A stretch of DNA of 64,000 nucleotides from Buxus sempervirens (Eukaryota; Streptophyta; Magnoliopsida; Buxales; Buxaceae). Each line of letters opens with the position of its first letter. The first letter of the stretch is position 1. Of this stretch, positions 34,201 through 44,908 are shown piece by piece. The DNA is taken from assembly GCA_947561395.2 (NCBI GenBank), contig OX387182.1, positions 40,975,949 through 41,039,948 on the forward strand, written 5' to 3'. The notes below the pieces were generated by a model that was not told the DNA's origin, did no database searches, and saw only the letters and a program-made list of their open reading frames with translations. A program made the translations under genes and the position numbers.

Positions 34201-34400
34201 CTAATACCAAACCCAGTGCTTCTGGCATATTCCTTATAAAATCTAAAACTGTCCTCTTCAGTGGCAAAAACCATGCCAACCATCGGTATCAACTCACTTT
34301 CACTGCTCAATTCTATAACGTCACATTGGTCAACCAAATGAGCGTTGATGTCTGTAATGCCATTTATTGGCTCAGACATCATTTGACTCCCATTTTCCAT
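31256..34400 (-). pseudogene. FAR1/MULE transposase gene with one nonsense codon
   Basis: Four exons fit: 34400-31923, 31841-31690, 31628-31571 and 31405-31256, total 2838 bases (946 codons including stop) with agreeing phases. The N-terminus is a FAR1-type zinc finger (FYKEYARSTGFGIRRD, FCYSREG, RIGCMARLRI, PKHNHQL). The centre is a MULE transposase with DDE-type residues in VVCFDTTYKTN, TLLTDHDQAMT and TTQRSESMNANL. A SWIM zinc finger (VKCSCKKYEYAGILCCHVL) follows, then a Ser/Thr-rich part and a C-terminal helix (ATVTKLEAEKAAAEAANK). The only break seen is TAA at 33939-33941, after MLRSHR; the next 25 codons stay in frame and resemble family members. It reads inward from the right terminal repeat, as expected of the MULE's own transposase. 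A domesticated FRS-type host gene is less likely given the terminal repeats and target duplication. Confidence 0.85.
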
Positions 34401-34699
34401 ATTTGAACAAAATTGGTTTCGATGTGAAACGTGGGTTCAAGAATAAAATAAAACAAAATGAACAAGGGAAAACGAGTAGCAGAGGATGAACTTACCACGA
34501 TTTGCAAAAGACGCAGAGGTAGAAGAAGGCTTAGAAATCGTCATCCCGATTGAAATTAGATGTGCATCAACAGACACGACTTCAAATCTCCTACCAATCC
34601 ACAATGAAGTGGCAACGAAAGAGTAGAGGAAATGGGTTGCTCCACTGTTTCGTTGCATCCAACAAAAGGTGTAAACGAAATGATTGGCGGCAAATATTT
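34401..34699 (-). other. 5' leader of the FAR1-type gene
   Basis: Read on the minus strand, a splice donor (cgtg then gtaagt) lies at about 34499-34494. This suggests an untranslated first exon above it and a short intron before the start codon at 34400. No other coding sequence is seen. Confidence 0.45.
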
Positions 34700-34936
34700 T
34701 TTGGCAAAAGTTGAAAATCCCCACGAGCTCTCAGTCGCCATCGTCCTCTCCTCATTTTCCTTTGGACCAACCAGATGGTCGGTTGGAGATTTGGGTCATG
34801 AAAACCGGTTCGTCTAGGTCGACCCATTGAACCAGGTAAAAAACGATAAGAAGGTCTTGTGAGGCGCACGAGACCTTCTTATCCACGCGTCCTAAACGGA
34901 TTGACGTCGTAAAACGGCCGTAGAGGAAATCGGTCG
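34700..34936 (-). repeat. MULE right terminal inverted repeat / promoter
   Basis: Inverted counterpart of 16190-16440. It keeps the outer cgatttcctctacgg block, the cggccgttttacg block and the hairpin (34853-34891) with one arm mismatch (ggtcttgtg instead of ggtctcgtg). Its inward side leads into the leader of the minus-strand transposase gene. Confidence 0.8.
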
Positions 34937-34957
34937 ACCTTCGTATTGTCTGATTTA

Positions 34958-35077
34958 TTTGCAGGTAGCCCATGTGAAGGCATCCCCACATAGCAGAAGC
35001 ATCCAAAGCGAATATACGGAGCATATGCTTTGGCGAGGATCACGAGGGTGGGGAGGGACCTAAAATAATGCACCATG
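34958..35077. repeat. Duplicate of 40800-40912
   Basis: Shared landmarks are tttgcaggtagcccatgtga, agcatatgctttggcgagg and gggacctaaaataatgcacc. The copy here lies directly beside the MULE target repeat, so the MULE went into a member of this duplicated family. Confidence 0.85.
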
Positions 35078-35142
35078 AAAAAGCCATGAACCCCACCTGG
35101 TATCAGCCCGCATCCTCTCTTCTGGATGGTCGTTCGAATGGT

Positions 35143-35300
35143 CATTCGAACGACCAACACGCGACACGTGTCCCACCCTTCCTCTCTCCTCTTTAGAACG
35201 GCAACGGCCGTTGTTAACGGACCATTCGAACGACCAACACGCGACACGCGTCCCACCCTTCCTCTCTCCTCTTTAGAACGGAAACGGCCGTTGTTGTCGG
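35143..35300. promoter_or_regulatory. 80-bp tandem repeat with a G-box, upstream of phytocyanin gene
   Basis: Two 80-bp copies (35143-35222 and 35223-35300) carry cattcgaacgaccaacacgc, tcccacccttcctctctcct and acggccgttgtt. The first copy contains a perfect G-box palindrome (gacacgtgtc); in the second it is gacacgcgtc. The position, 270-430 bp upstream of the start codon, makes a role in promoter strength plausible but unproven. Confidence 0.6.
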
Positions 35301-35330
35301 GTCCGTTAGTTTTTCATCCGTCTCGGTTAT

Positions 35331-36466
35331 CAAGGGAATAGCGTCGTTTGAACGAGAATCCGAAATTTCTGAAAATTTTAAAACTCCCTCTTCGTCATTT
35401 CAAAACTCCCTCCTTGTCATTGTCTAAACTGGCGTCGACTTCGACGATGGAGACAGCAAGAGATTTTTCTCTATTGATGTAGAGATTGGAAGGCGAAGAC
35501 GATCCGCAACCCTAACTTTTTGTTCTTCCACCCTTCTTCTAAGGCGTCTTCGTCAACAGTCGAAGCTATGAAGCCCAAGTGCATTAGCTTCTTGATCATC
35601 CTCTTAATCAATTCTTTCTCGTCTGTATATCGTGTTGAATCGAAAGTTTTTACGGTAGGTGACGAGGATCAGTGGAACATGGGGATGAACTACCTTACGT
35701 GGTCGGAGAAACACAACTTCACCGTCGGAGATGTTCTTCGTTTGAATCCATCATATAATATAATCCTCCAAATTGATCCATTTTTCTTTTCTTATTAGTT
35801 CCAACTAATTGGGTTTTGATTCCTAAACGGTGTTTCTTAAATTGAAATCCGTTTCAGTGGCTTTGTTTTGACGAGTGGTGTTGTGCAGCTTTTGTGTACG
35901 TGAAGGGGCAACACAACGTTTATGAAGTGATCGAAAGCACGTACAAATCGTGCGACGCGAGCAGAGGAGTATTAGCGACGTATGAGACGGGGAAGGATGA
36001 GGTGAAGCTCATGGAAGCAAAGAAGCACTGGTTTATTTGCAACGTGGATCGGCATTGCCTTGGAGGAATGAGGTTCGGCGTTGATGTAAAAGACAGCAGC
36101 GCCATCCCCATCAATCCACCTCCGGCGGACGGCTATGAAAACTCCGGTGCTTTCCGTGGAAGGGGAAGGGGTTGGGATAGCCTTGTTGCATTTCTGATTT
36201 TTTTTTATTAATGAGATGTTTTATTGACAACTCGGGTCGATTATTATTATTATTTATGTTTTTGATTAGATGATTTATTTCGAAGGCCTTGGACGTTGAC
36301 TTCGGCGGGGTGTGTGTTCACCGGTTCTTGAAGCCTGTTATAATTTGAAGTTTTGAATTGCTGGTAGACCCGATTGAACCTCGCAGCGGTTCAAGGGAAT
36401 AGCGTCGTTCGAACGAGAATCCGAAATTTCTGAAAATTTTAAAACTCCCTCTTCGTCATTTCAAAA
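35331..36466. repeat. Direct repeat flanking the phytocyanin gene
   Basis: A segment of about 75 bases (caagggaatagcgtcgtt, gaacgagaatccgaaatttc, aaaactccctcttcgtcatt) occurs at 35331-35405 and again at 36391-36466, nearly identical. The pair bounds the phytocyanin gene. It could reflect a past duplication of the promoter and first exon or an insertion-linked event; no TG...CA ends were seen. Confidence 0.8.
35568..36211 (+). CDS. Phytocyanin (uclacyanin/plantacyanin-like blue copper protein)
   Basis: Two exons: 35568-35739 and 35889-36211, joined by a GT-AG intron placed where phytocyanin genes usually have one. An N-terminal signal peptide (MKPKCISFLIILLINSF) is followed by FTVGDEDQW, YLTWSEKHNFTVGD and, in exon 2, VYVKGQHNVYEV. 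The expected type 1 copper ligands are all visible: His in GQHNV, Cys in WFICN, His in DRHC and Met in GGMRF. The paired disulfide cysteines (YKSCD and RHC) are also present. The Met ligand points to the uclacyanin/plantacyanin side of the family. A Pro-rich linker and a hydrophobic end (WDSLVAFLIFFY) could be a short GPI-anchor signal. The product would be a small secreted or wall-side electron-transfer-type protein of about 165 residues. The exact donor site is the least certain point. This is the best candidate for a working host gene here. Confidence 0.8.
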
Positions 36467-37124
36467 TGACTTGTTTGTTCTTGGATTGTGGCTTGATATG
36501 TGAATGTGAGGACCATAATGAAGAGTGGGGTTCAACAGCTCAGTTACAATGTGAGAAATCCATGTCAAAGGAGGATTCTTACTCTAGTGTGTATCACCTG
36601 TCTACTTGACCTTGATGATAATCTTATAATGCTTTGATTATTGGTGCTTCCGAAGTTACTAGTTTTCCTTTGTCTTTAATTTCAAGTTTGAAATGCAAAT
36701 ATGATTTTGGGCAATGCGATATGAATGTAAATAAGTAGTACGCAACAATTGATACATATATGTGGAGAGAAAGAGGGAGTGAGAGAAGTGCAAGACCATT
36801 CAAAGATCATGCTGATTGATTCAAGAAAATAATTCCCCATGAGTCAGTTCACCAACGTCGTGATATTTGTACGTAATTTTAGGCTATAAAGTTAGTTTCA
36901 GATATGTTTCACACGAAGATTGTCTACGCCTTATGAGCACGTGGTTACATCAATTTTCATCCTATTCCCATTTTTAGGCTGTAAAATTTTCTCATATCAA
37001 AATCATAATTATGGAGCAAAACCACCATTGTAGGGAATTAAGTCACAAGAAAATTTTATATAGGTTCAAATTAATCATTTAGGCTTCTTAACTATGGCAA
37101 AGGATACACTTACTGATAGTAATA
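36467..37124. other. No gene recognised
   Basis: Intergenic AT-rich sequence downstream of the phytocyanin gene; short frames only, with no motifs. Confidence 0.5.
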
Positions 37125-37275
37125 ATGCCTGGTTACAAGTCCCACCATGCCCGGCTACAAGTCCCACCATGGCCCGTTACAAGTCCCACCATGCCTGTTA
37201 CAAATCCTACCATGCATGGTTACAAGTCCCACCATGTCCAGTTACAAGTCCCACCATGCCCAATTACTTGGAGGC
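37125..37275. repeat. Minisatellite related to the one inside the MULE
   Basis: About seven units of ggttacaagtcccaccatgcc with variants (cccggctac, ggcccgtta, tgtccagtta). It shares the gttacaagtc core with the array at 25974-28853. It lies 2.2 kb outside the MULE's right end. Confidence 0.9.
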
Positions 37276-37429
37276 TAAGTCTTGAAACAATCATTGCTTA
37301 TGTTTAAAAAAGGGCATGAATGAGAAAGGGGTAAGGTTTTGGTGATGAAGTGCAAGAATAATTCTTTTTTGGTCATGCCTTATGAAAAGAAACCCTAACT
37401 CCAACCAAAGGATCGGCTGATATTTTTGG

Positions 37430-39855
37430 GGATCTCTCCCATCTCTCCCACAAGCTCCATTCTCTCTCCACTCTCCTCCATCTCTTCTTGCCCCCCTTTG
37501 GCTCCCCAAAACCCTTAAACATCACCTCAAGGCTCTCCTACCCTCTCTTCTCTTCTTCCTCTCCACTTTCACTCAAGCAAAGGGGGAAGGCTTGCTATTG
37601 GTGGTGCCAAGAGAGGCTCCAGCCTTGGTCCTAGCTCCAAGGAGGCTCCACATAGCTTCAACCTAGGTTTCAAGCCCAAGGTGAGCTCCCTTAGGCCATT
37701 TTCCTTTACATATGTGAATATTGATCCATTTGAAGCAATAGGATTTTAATCATGTGATATGATTTTTGTTATGGGTAGTATTTGTATCCGAATCAAAGAT
37801 GTGTGCATGATCTTGAGTGTCTTAAAAATCATTGTTTGTTTGATTTTAATATTGTTATTCTTTATTTACAAGGGAGCATGTCTCCCCTTATTCTAATCCA
37901 ATGTATCCCTCTATGTAATCCCCCTTCTTTATCCTTTCTTTAGACATTTTTTTAGGCTAAATGAATATGTTACATGGATGTGATCATGTTATGGATTGCA
38001 TAGGATGCATGTTGAGTTCTCTTTTCTTTTCTTGTTTGTATAGGGTTTCATCATTATTTTTGGTGTTCATGAGAACATCTATCCTTTAAAACATGCATGC
38101 CATCATCTTGAGATTATGCGAATAGTTTTTTATCGTTTTCTTTATGTTTCATCATGTTTTTTTTTTAAGTCCAAGCTGTTGTTTTCGACCATAAGAAATC
38201 ATTCTCTTTTGGTTTTGAACATATCACACAAGTATGTTTATACTTTCACACATTAGAAGCATATCTAGGTGCCTTATATATGTTATTATTTAGTGTAGTT
38301 TGCATGCATATAAAACCTGTTTTTCAACTCTTAATTGGTGTCTTATTATCAAGTTTGGTTTTGACTTAAAGCATGCTTATTGAAGCCCTATGTTGTTTGA
38401 TTTTCTTCTATGTATGTTAATGATTGGTTTTCAATAAAAAGGAACCAAAATAGTGATGTTTGAGTCCCTGTTTATTCATTGAATTGGCTAAGAAAAAGGA
38501 GAAGGTAATCCCTAACCTTCCCCCTTCTTGTTGATTTTCAAAACCTCAAAGAAGAAGCAAGGTGGCTCTTCTCCGAACCACTGTGGGCTCACACAGGAGC
38601 CCACACAATCCCTGGAACACCCCAAGAGGCCTAAGAATCCAACCCCAAGGCAAAAATCCGAAAAATTGGCTTTTGTAGGTTGATCCGGCAACTCAGGTCC
38701 GATCAACAGAGGCCCACTTGTAGCCGGCAAAAGATGCCGGATACATTAAGACTTATGTGTAATTGGCATCTCAGGCCAGCTACACAGCCAGATTGTTATT
38801 TTTGCTGTTTTGTGATCTTGTGCTGTTTTTTTTTTGGTTCATTTGATCAAACCAGTCGAACCAGAAGGGTTTCCGGGTCACCCGGAAACCCAAGATGGGC
38901 CTTGGACATCCGGTCCAAATTGATTCCCGGTGGGCCTTCCAACGGGGCACACCAAGCCCGACAAACTCCTTTTGTTAAATAAAGATAAAATCAATCCATT
39001 TGAGTGGGCCACACCATTGGAGGCCCACCCAAGCCCAATTTTGAAGCATGTTGATCTAGACCTAGGCATGGTTTGGCCGAGACCATGGGCAGGGCCTGTC
39101 GGGCCCACTAAGCCCATTAAACCAAACAAGTGTAGGGTTTCCAAACCCTATCTCAGAAAGTCTTGGGCTTTCAAGCTCGAGCCCAGGTAAAGGGCCCCAA
39201 GCCCAATGCTTGGCCCATTTTGGCACAGATAAGAAAGATAATCAAAACTACTTGGTAACCAACTGTGTGGCCCGCTCAAGGGCCCACAAACAGTCCCGGC
39301 GCACTAGTGCATAGAAATCACTTAAATAACCAAACTGAACTTCAAAGTAAAATCAATTCACTTGAACCAAAGCCCAAAGGGTCTCTCAGGATTAGACCGA
39401 GGCCCACCAAGGGACACGTGGGCTCAACCAAGCCCACCAAGGAATCCGCGGGCCTTCCAACGGGGCCCGCCCATGCAGACTCATCTCACTTTAAGCTAAA
39501 GAAGATAAAATCAAGTAAAGGGACCCACACCACTTTGGCGGTCCCTCCAGACTTAACTAAATTGAATGCTGGATTAGGTATCGGGTGAGTGAGAGACCAA
39601 CTGAGTTGACTCAAAAACCAGGGAAACTTATGGGACCCGTCACTTGACGGGGTGGACTGGGGTGTCTACGGACTTCCCCAGACCGCAACCGAGAACCTAC
39701 TTAGAATCTCAAGCCGCAGACCAAGCCTTAGTAAAGGAACTTAGGCACCCAGGTGTCTGCCTGCACCCCATCAGGCAATGGCGACTCCAAACAAATCCCG
39801 AAGCACGCATCGTTTTGCGTGCGCCTCGTTGTGCGACCGAAATCGGGTGCGCACA
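37430..39855 (+). mobile_element. LTR-like region with GGCCCACC/AAGCCC words
   Basis: C/T-rich leader-like sequence (37430-37680) is followed by about 800 bases of T-rich sequence. At 38880-39520 there are dense repeats of aagccca, gggcccac and ccttccaacggggc. At 39770-39855 stands caatggcgactcc and an end gggtgcgcaca. The tggcgactc word is shared with the gypsy-type LTRs at 19972-22378 and 60627-62897, near their 3' ends. This suggests a related LTR in plus orientation ending about 39855. I could not define a left end or target repeat. The short frames at 38.9-39.9 kb are not genes. Confidence 0.4.
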
Positions 39856-39960
39856 CTCTTGAAAGCAAATAAATGTGTCGTTACATTACCAAAAAAAAAT
39901 AAAAATAAATGTGTCGTTACTGTAGCACCCTCATTTCTTTTTTTCCATCTCTGCAGATAG

Positions 39961-40082
39961 CATTATTTGTGTCTTCAAGTGATGCCATACAACTGGGCTG
40001 GCTTCAAGAATTTCTGAAGAGCATCCGTCCAGGGCAAATCATTGAAATGTGTGCAAACCTTGGAAAGGTTTTTGACCACTGA
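39961..40082 (+). pseudogene. Last-exon fragment of an unidentified gene
   Basis: After a strong acceptor (catctctgcag) comes an open segment reading ALFVSSSDAIQLGWLQEF then LKSIRPGQIIEMCANLGKVF and DH before a TGA. The composition and clean acceptor make it look like a real coding exon, but I do not recognise the family and no upstream exon is next to it. An LTR-like region lies directly upstream, so the rest of the gene may have been displaced. Confidence 0.4.
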
Positions 40083-40799
40083 ACAGAAACTATGCTCTTG
40101 GCTATGGTTTGATTAATTTTTTGGGTGCTATTGTTCTTCATTTCGTGTATTTTTAAACGATGTATAGTGCATTTACTAAAGTTGAGAAATATACACCATA
40201 AAGGTATGCAGTTATTGCCGGTGCCCTGAGCTGAAAACTATTGGTTTGGAGAAGCCATTTCATTGTTATTGTGGTTAACTTTGAAACCTTTTTTCCCGGA
40301 AAAAGGAAATGTTGGATTACAATTAGTGAAGTAAGAAAAGGTTCTTACCATGAGGGTCAGTAGCACTATTTTTATAGAGCTATTAATCTGTTGTGGCATC
40401 ACTGAACTGTTCATCTGGTATTTAATTCTCCATTTAACCATTTGCCTTTTTAGATCCTAATGAGTTACTATCGGAATTTTTGTTGAGGCTGTTAATGGTA
40501 TGTTTTGCTTATTGATAACTTCTTTCTTTGTGTGGACTAATTGAATTGGTTTTTCAAATTTTCAGTACTCAAGGTCCTTCCTATATTCCACTCCAGCTCA
40601 ACCTCTGGGCCCGGAGGACTTCGATCACTTGGAGAATGGTTAGTGATTCTCTTTGCTTTAGTAAAATATCCTTGGATATATTTTAATCAGTTGCATAGTT
40701 TGTGAAACTGTTTATGGAACTCCTGGTGTGCATGAGTGCTGCCCTGTAATACCAATGAGCGGTTGTTATTCATTTTTTGCCAATTGTTGTTATTCATTA

Positions 40800-40912
40800 T
40801 TTGCAGGTAGCCCATGTGAAGGCATCCCTAGATAGCAGAAGCATATAGGGAGCATATGCTTTGGCGAGGATCACGAGGGTGGGGAGGGACCTAAAATAAT
40901 GCACCATGAAAA
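40800..40912. repeat. Duplicate of 34958-35077
   Basis: This is the second copy of the block beside the MULE's right target repeat, with the same landmarks and a deletion of about 15 bases around agcatatagggagc. Confidence 0.85.
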
Positions 40913-40919
40913 AAAAACT

Positions 40920-42060
40920 TAAGAATATTTCGCTATAACAAGTCAACACTTTGGAATATGCCGCTATAAAGAGATTTTTCGCGGCATTTAAAAATGCCAT
41001 TATAATGTTTTCCACATACACCGCATTTTAGAGCATTTCAATGTGTTTGTTAGAACATCACTATTAATTACGACAGCTACTTTATAAAATACGATCACTT
41101 GAAGGCTTTAGTGATGGTCACCAAGTGCCGCTAAAAGAATATTAATTTAAAATAAATAATATACACCCCCAAAACAATGTATAAACATGCATGCATGTTC
41201 AAGGACGTTGGACAGTCGGGTAAATGAAGCTTCTGAATACAATTTCATGTTTTGTGTACATGGCTGAACATGCGGTTTCACACTAATACTTTGGATGCAT
41301 ATTGGAAATCTAGTCATCCTCATAATGAAGCTAACATTAATCTAGTCCTCCTCATAATGAATTTAACTTTATACAAGAATTCAGAGGAACCAAATGCTCT
41401 CTTCATATAGACTAGAAAACCTGCATGGAACCCAAAGTATGATTCGGATGAGAAATGATAAGAACAGAAGTATAAGTTCTTGATATATCTGCAATGTGTG
41501 GGACAGAGATACTTGTCTATTTGCAATCTTGTCCATGGAAATTAATTTGGAGTCGACAAGAACATCTTTTTCTTTTGTGGGAAAAGAAGGGGAGAGGAGA
41601 CCCATCTAATGATGCTATTACCACCTCACGTCTCATGTGATCTCACTAAACAACTTTTAGATTAATATTATATTACTTATTAAAAAAATAGGAAATCTCA
41701 ATGTCTTACCACATAAAGGAACGATGCATGCTGTTCGTACAAGACAGATGAACACATAGATGCCAATTAAGTATAACCCAGCCTTGTACTAGCAACCATG
41801 ATCGAACAACACAAGAAACCCACACAAAATCCTGTTTACGAAAATTGTCTGTGGTCTCACTATCCTCTCTTTTTCCAAGAACAAAATTAGATATATTTTT
41901 CACAAAGGGGCTCTGTCTCTTCCTTTTTTCCACTATATATCCATCACGATCGAAGAACTTCAAAATTTAAGCATTCGCCTGATCCCGAAAAATTCTGAAA
42001 GCGTTTGGGTGGTGCATGGGTATTACATGGTCTCAGCCTCCAGAACTCTGCCAATACGTT
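40920..42060. repeat. Segmental duplicate of 8100-9420
   Basis: See the shared landmarks listed for 8100-9420. The copies are in the same orientation about 32.8 kb apart and differ by several indels. No coding domain is recognised in either. Confidence 0.75.
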
Positions 42061-42832
42061 GATTGCCTCAGAAACTTCTGCAAGTCAATCTGAAATCATA
42101 CTAAGGTTTGATTAATTTTTTGGGAGCTGTTGTTCTTAATTTAATGTATTTTTAAATGTTGTATGATGCATTTACTAAAGTTAAGAAATATATACCATAA
42201 AGTTAATCAGTTATTGCCTGTGCCCTGAGCTGAAAACTATTGGTTTGGAGAACCCATTTCATTGCTATTGTGGTTAACAGTAGCTTGAAACCTTTTTTCC
42301 TGGAAACAGGAAATGATGGATTACAATTAGTGAAGTAAGAAAAAGTTCTTACTGTGAGGGTCAATAGCACTAATTATATAGAACTATTAATCTGTTGTGG
42401 CATCACGGAACTGTTCATTTGGTTATTTAATTCTCCCTTACCATTTGCCTTTTTGGATCCTACTGAGTTATTGTCCGAATTTTGTTGAGGCTGTTGATGG
42501 TATGTTTTGCTTATTGATAACTTATTTCTTTGTGCGGACTAATTAAATTGGTTTTTCAAATTTTTAGTACTCAAGGCACTTCCTATATTCCAGTCCAGCT
42601 CAACCTCTGGGCCCGGAGGACCTCACTTGGAGAATGGTTAGTGATCCTCTTATTTTTAGTAAAAATATCCTTGGATATATTTTAATCAGTTGCATAATTT
42701 GTGAAACTGTTTATGGAACTCCTGGTGTGCATAAGTTCTGCCCTGTAATACCAAAGAGCAGTTGTTATTATTCGTGTTTCCCCTTGTATTATATTCCGAA
42801 GGTGACACCAAACAGAATAGAAATTATTTTGT

Positions 42833-43460
42833 AGGCTAGTTCGAACAGATGATAAACAGGGAAGAACACAAGCAGCTTGCCCAAAACACAGAGAAAAACG
42901 TCTCTGAGGTTCAATTCAATATCAATTAATCAAGTAATACCAAAATCAGTCTACAAACTAGACTTTATAGCCAAAAATCGTCTATACTGGAAAGTTACTA
43001 AAAACGGCAAAAGCCCCTAAAGCATGCCTAATTGAAATATAGAATAAAATAAGCAACCTATGAAAAATCTAGCCCAAATCGGGTTTAAAATCACTTCCTA
43101 ATTGACAAACGAAGTATTAACAAAAATAGCAATAAATAACTAAGAATAGCGATTCGGAGGGGAAAACAGTGGAATTAGAGGTCGAGAAAGGTGAACATTG
43201 ACTTCAGTCATGTATCAAGGCGTGCGCGCCGGAAATATCTTTCCGAATTAGGGTCATATGTGCGATTCCGATAACCGTCGCCAAAGTTATGGCCAAAATA
43301 CTAAAATGCACTCAAAACTGCCCTAATTAGAAATAAATCACCATCACTTCCTGCCTTTGCGATGCTCTGCCAACTCATAGTATTCCAGCGCCATCAATAT
43401 GCAATCTGACAGCTCCGCATCATCTGTCTCGGATCCCCCTGCATCAGAAGGGGTATAATT
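42833..43460 (-). other. Possible transposon 3' fragment, minus strand
   Basis: On the minus strand a short coding-like tail (TDDAELSDCILMALEYYELA then EHRKGRK and stop, 43425-43344) is followed by about 500 bases of A/T-rich 3'-untranslated-like sequence ending near 42833. The duplicated host sequence (see 40085-42780) stops where this starts, so it is probably an insertion. I do not recognise the family. Confidence 0.3.
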
Positions 43461-44070
43461 TTGATACAATAGTAGTGGCCTTGGTTTCCAATATGAAAAT
43501 AATGGTCTTGAGATGCATCTCATGGGTAGTTTTTTTAGGCTTGTTCTATTTGACTTGCATATTTACCTACTGCGAAAAAAGCTAAGATATCCTTTTGTTA
43601 AGTCAAAGTAATTGTGATTTGAATACAGATTTTATTTTAGTGGTAGGTTTTTATGTCTTGCATTTATCCACTTCATTTCCTTTCAAATGACTCAACCTGC
43701 AGCTATGAAGGAGCCAAATCAGTCTATGCCGTCCTCATCTCTGCATGAGCTCGTAAACCATGAGTGAGGTGCAGACTCAGGCTCCCTTAGGATTAGGCTT
43801 GTTGGATATTTTTGTCCTTAGGCTTGCGCAGGATTGAAAACCTTTTCAAGGCTTGGTTTGGCTCATTCCATGAATGTTATTTGGCAACACGAGTCTAAAG
43901 TCAATTAAATACAATTATATGAGAGTTCATGTATTTATGTATGTATGTTTTATATAAAAGTAATTTATCTGAGCTTTAATTGTCTTAGCACACCCAATTT
44001 ATCCTCCAAGTTCAGGCTGTTGGCTTGGGAGATTAGTTATTGTGCTTTAAGGCCTAATTATTGAGAACAA
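43461..44070. other. No gene recognised
   Basis: AT-rich sequence with no coherent frame. A few short exon-like pieces (for example near 43703-43768) have no identifiable domain. Confidence 0.4.
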
Positions 44071-44285
44071 GTGCAGCTTATGTGAGCCAAGTCTCAGTCT
44101 CAGCCCTCATTTTTTTGACAGCCGTGTCAAAAATTCAAAATCCAATGCCCTAGAGTGTTTCTCTCAGTTGACTCCTTCGTGCAGCTTATGTGAGCCAAGT
44201 CTCAGTCTCAGCCCTCATTTTTTTGACAGCCCTGTCAAAATCCAATGCCCTAGCGTGTTTCTCTCAGTTGACTCCTTCGTGCTTC
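44071..44285. repeat. 108-bp tandem duplication
   Basis: Copies at 44071-44178 and 44179-44280 both start gtgcagcttatgtgagccaa and contain tttttttgacagcc and ttctctcagttgactccttc. The second has a 9-base deletion (aaaattcaa). Noncoding. Confidence 0.9.
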
Positions 44286-44559
44286 CCGTTTGCATGGAAA
44301 TTATCATAATCATGGAGTAAACTCTTCCAACTTTTGTATCTTTTTCTCAATTTAATCTCAATTTATTTGTTGTATATGTTTGCAACAGATTGCGAGTAAG
44401 TTGGTCAACATCAAGCTGCAAATACGACGATCACAGCGCATTGTAAAAGAGTCGAGAAGCCTGTGCACCTGTGAGTGCAAGCGTGCAAACATCACGCCAC
44501 ACACCATGATTGATGGCTGACAGCTTGTGTATGCATTCCTGTTTGTAAAGTTGCTTTGC

Positions 44560-44641
44560 TCTTATGAATCTCTACAGATATGTGAAACTTGAACATCTTC
44601 AAAAATAGAGAGAATCAACTCTATGTGATGGACCATGTTTG
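44560..44641 (-). mobile_element. LINE RNase H remnant, downstream piece
   Basis: On the minus strand this continues the RNase H-like reading from 49925-49688 on the other side of the copia element, with LILSIFEDVQVSHICRDS followed by a stop. The pattern (I-x-x-IF-x-x-V-x-x-SHI-x-R) fits the end of plant LINE RNase H domains. It is degenerate. Confidence 0.45.
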
Positions 44642-44908
44642 TGACAAAATCGTGAGAAAACTCTTCTGTTATTTCATCTTTTTCACTTATCTATACAAAG
44701 AATGAGTATGTACATATATAATCTGTGAATCCTACCTATATTTGGTTATACTGATTTTATGGCTAAACTCAAGGTAGATCCATATAATCAGGGATTGACA
44801 ATCAATCAATATAATTAGGGATTGACAGTCAATCCATATATGGGAAGATTTAACGCTCAAGAATCTTCCCATAATCTCTCTTGGGACAACTCACGCCAAC
44901 ACTCCCCC

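Larger units (their letters stand above)
16190..34936. mobile_element. Large two-gene Mutator-like element (MULE)
   Basis: The 18,747-bp unit is flanked by the 9-bp direct repeat ACCTTCGTA (16181-16189 and 34937-34945), the size typical of Mutator-type insertion. Its ends are inverted copies: left CGAAAGATTTCCTCTACGG, right (reverse complement) CGACCGATTTCCTCTACGG, with similarity continuing inward about 150-250 bp. Joined flanks recreate a sequence found empty at 481-532. Inside, a plus-strand HMG-box/Ulp1 protease gene runs in from the left end and a minus-strand FAR1/MULE transposase gene runs in from the right end, the convergent plan of MuDR-like elements; Ulp1-like genes are known cargo of some plant MULEs. 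Later insertions inside it are solo LTRs at 19972-22378 and 26085-28599. Both genes now carry nonsense codons, so this copy is probably not autonomous. Confidence 0.85.
40085..42780. repeat. Tandem segmental duplication, copies about 40085-40800 and 42100-42780
   Basis: The two copies share, in order, ggtttgattaattttttggg, catttactaaagtt, ccctgagctgaaaactattg, attctcc and ccatttgcctttt, and tgggcccggagga. The offset is about 2.0 kb. Between them lies the block (40920-42060) that duplicates 8100-9420. No intact gene is seen; splice-like edges (ttttcag) suggest decayed introns and exons of an old gene. Confidence 0.8.

Noticed and set aside
38878-39588. Gly/Pro-rich frames of 86-107 aa on both strands
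   Set aside because: They come from repeated gggcccac/aagccca words in an LTR-like region.
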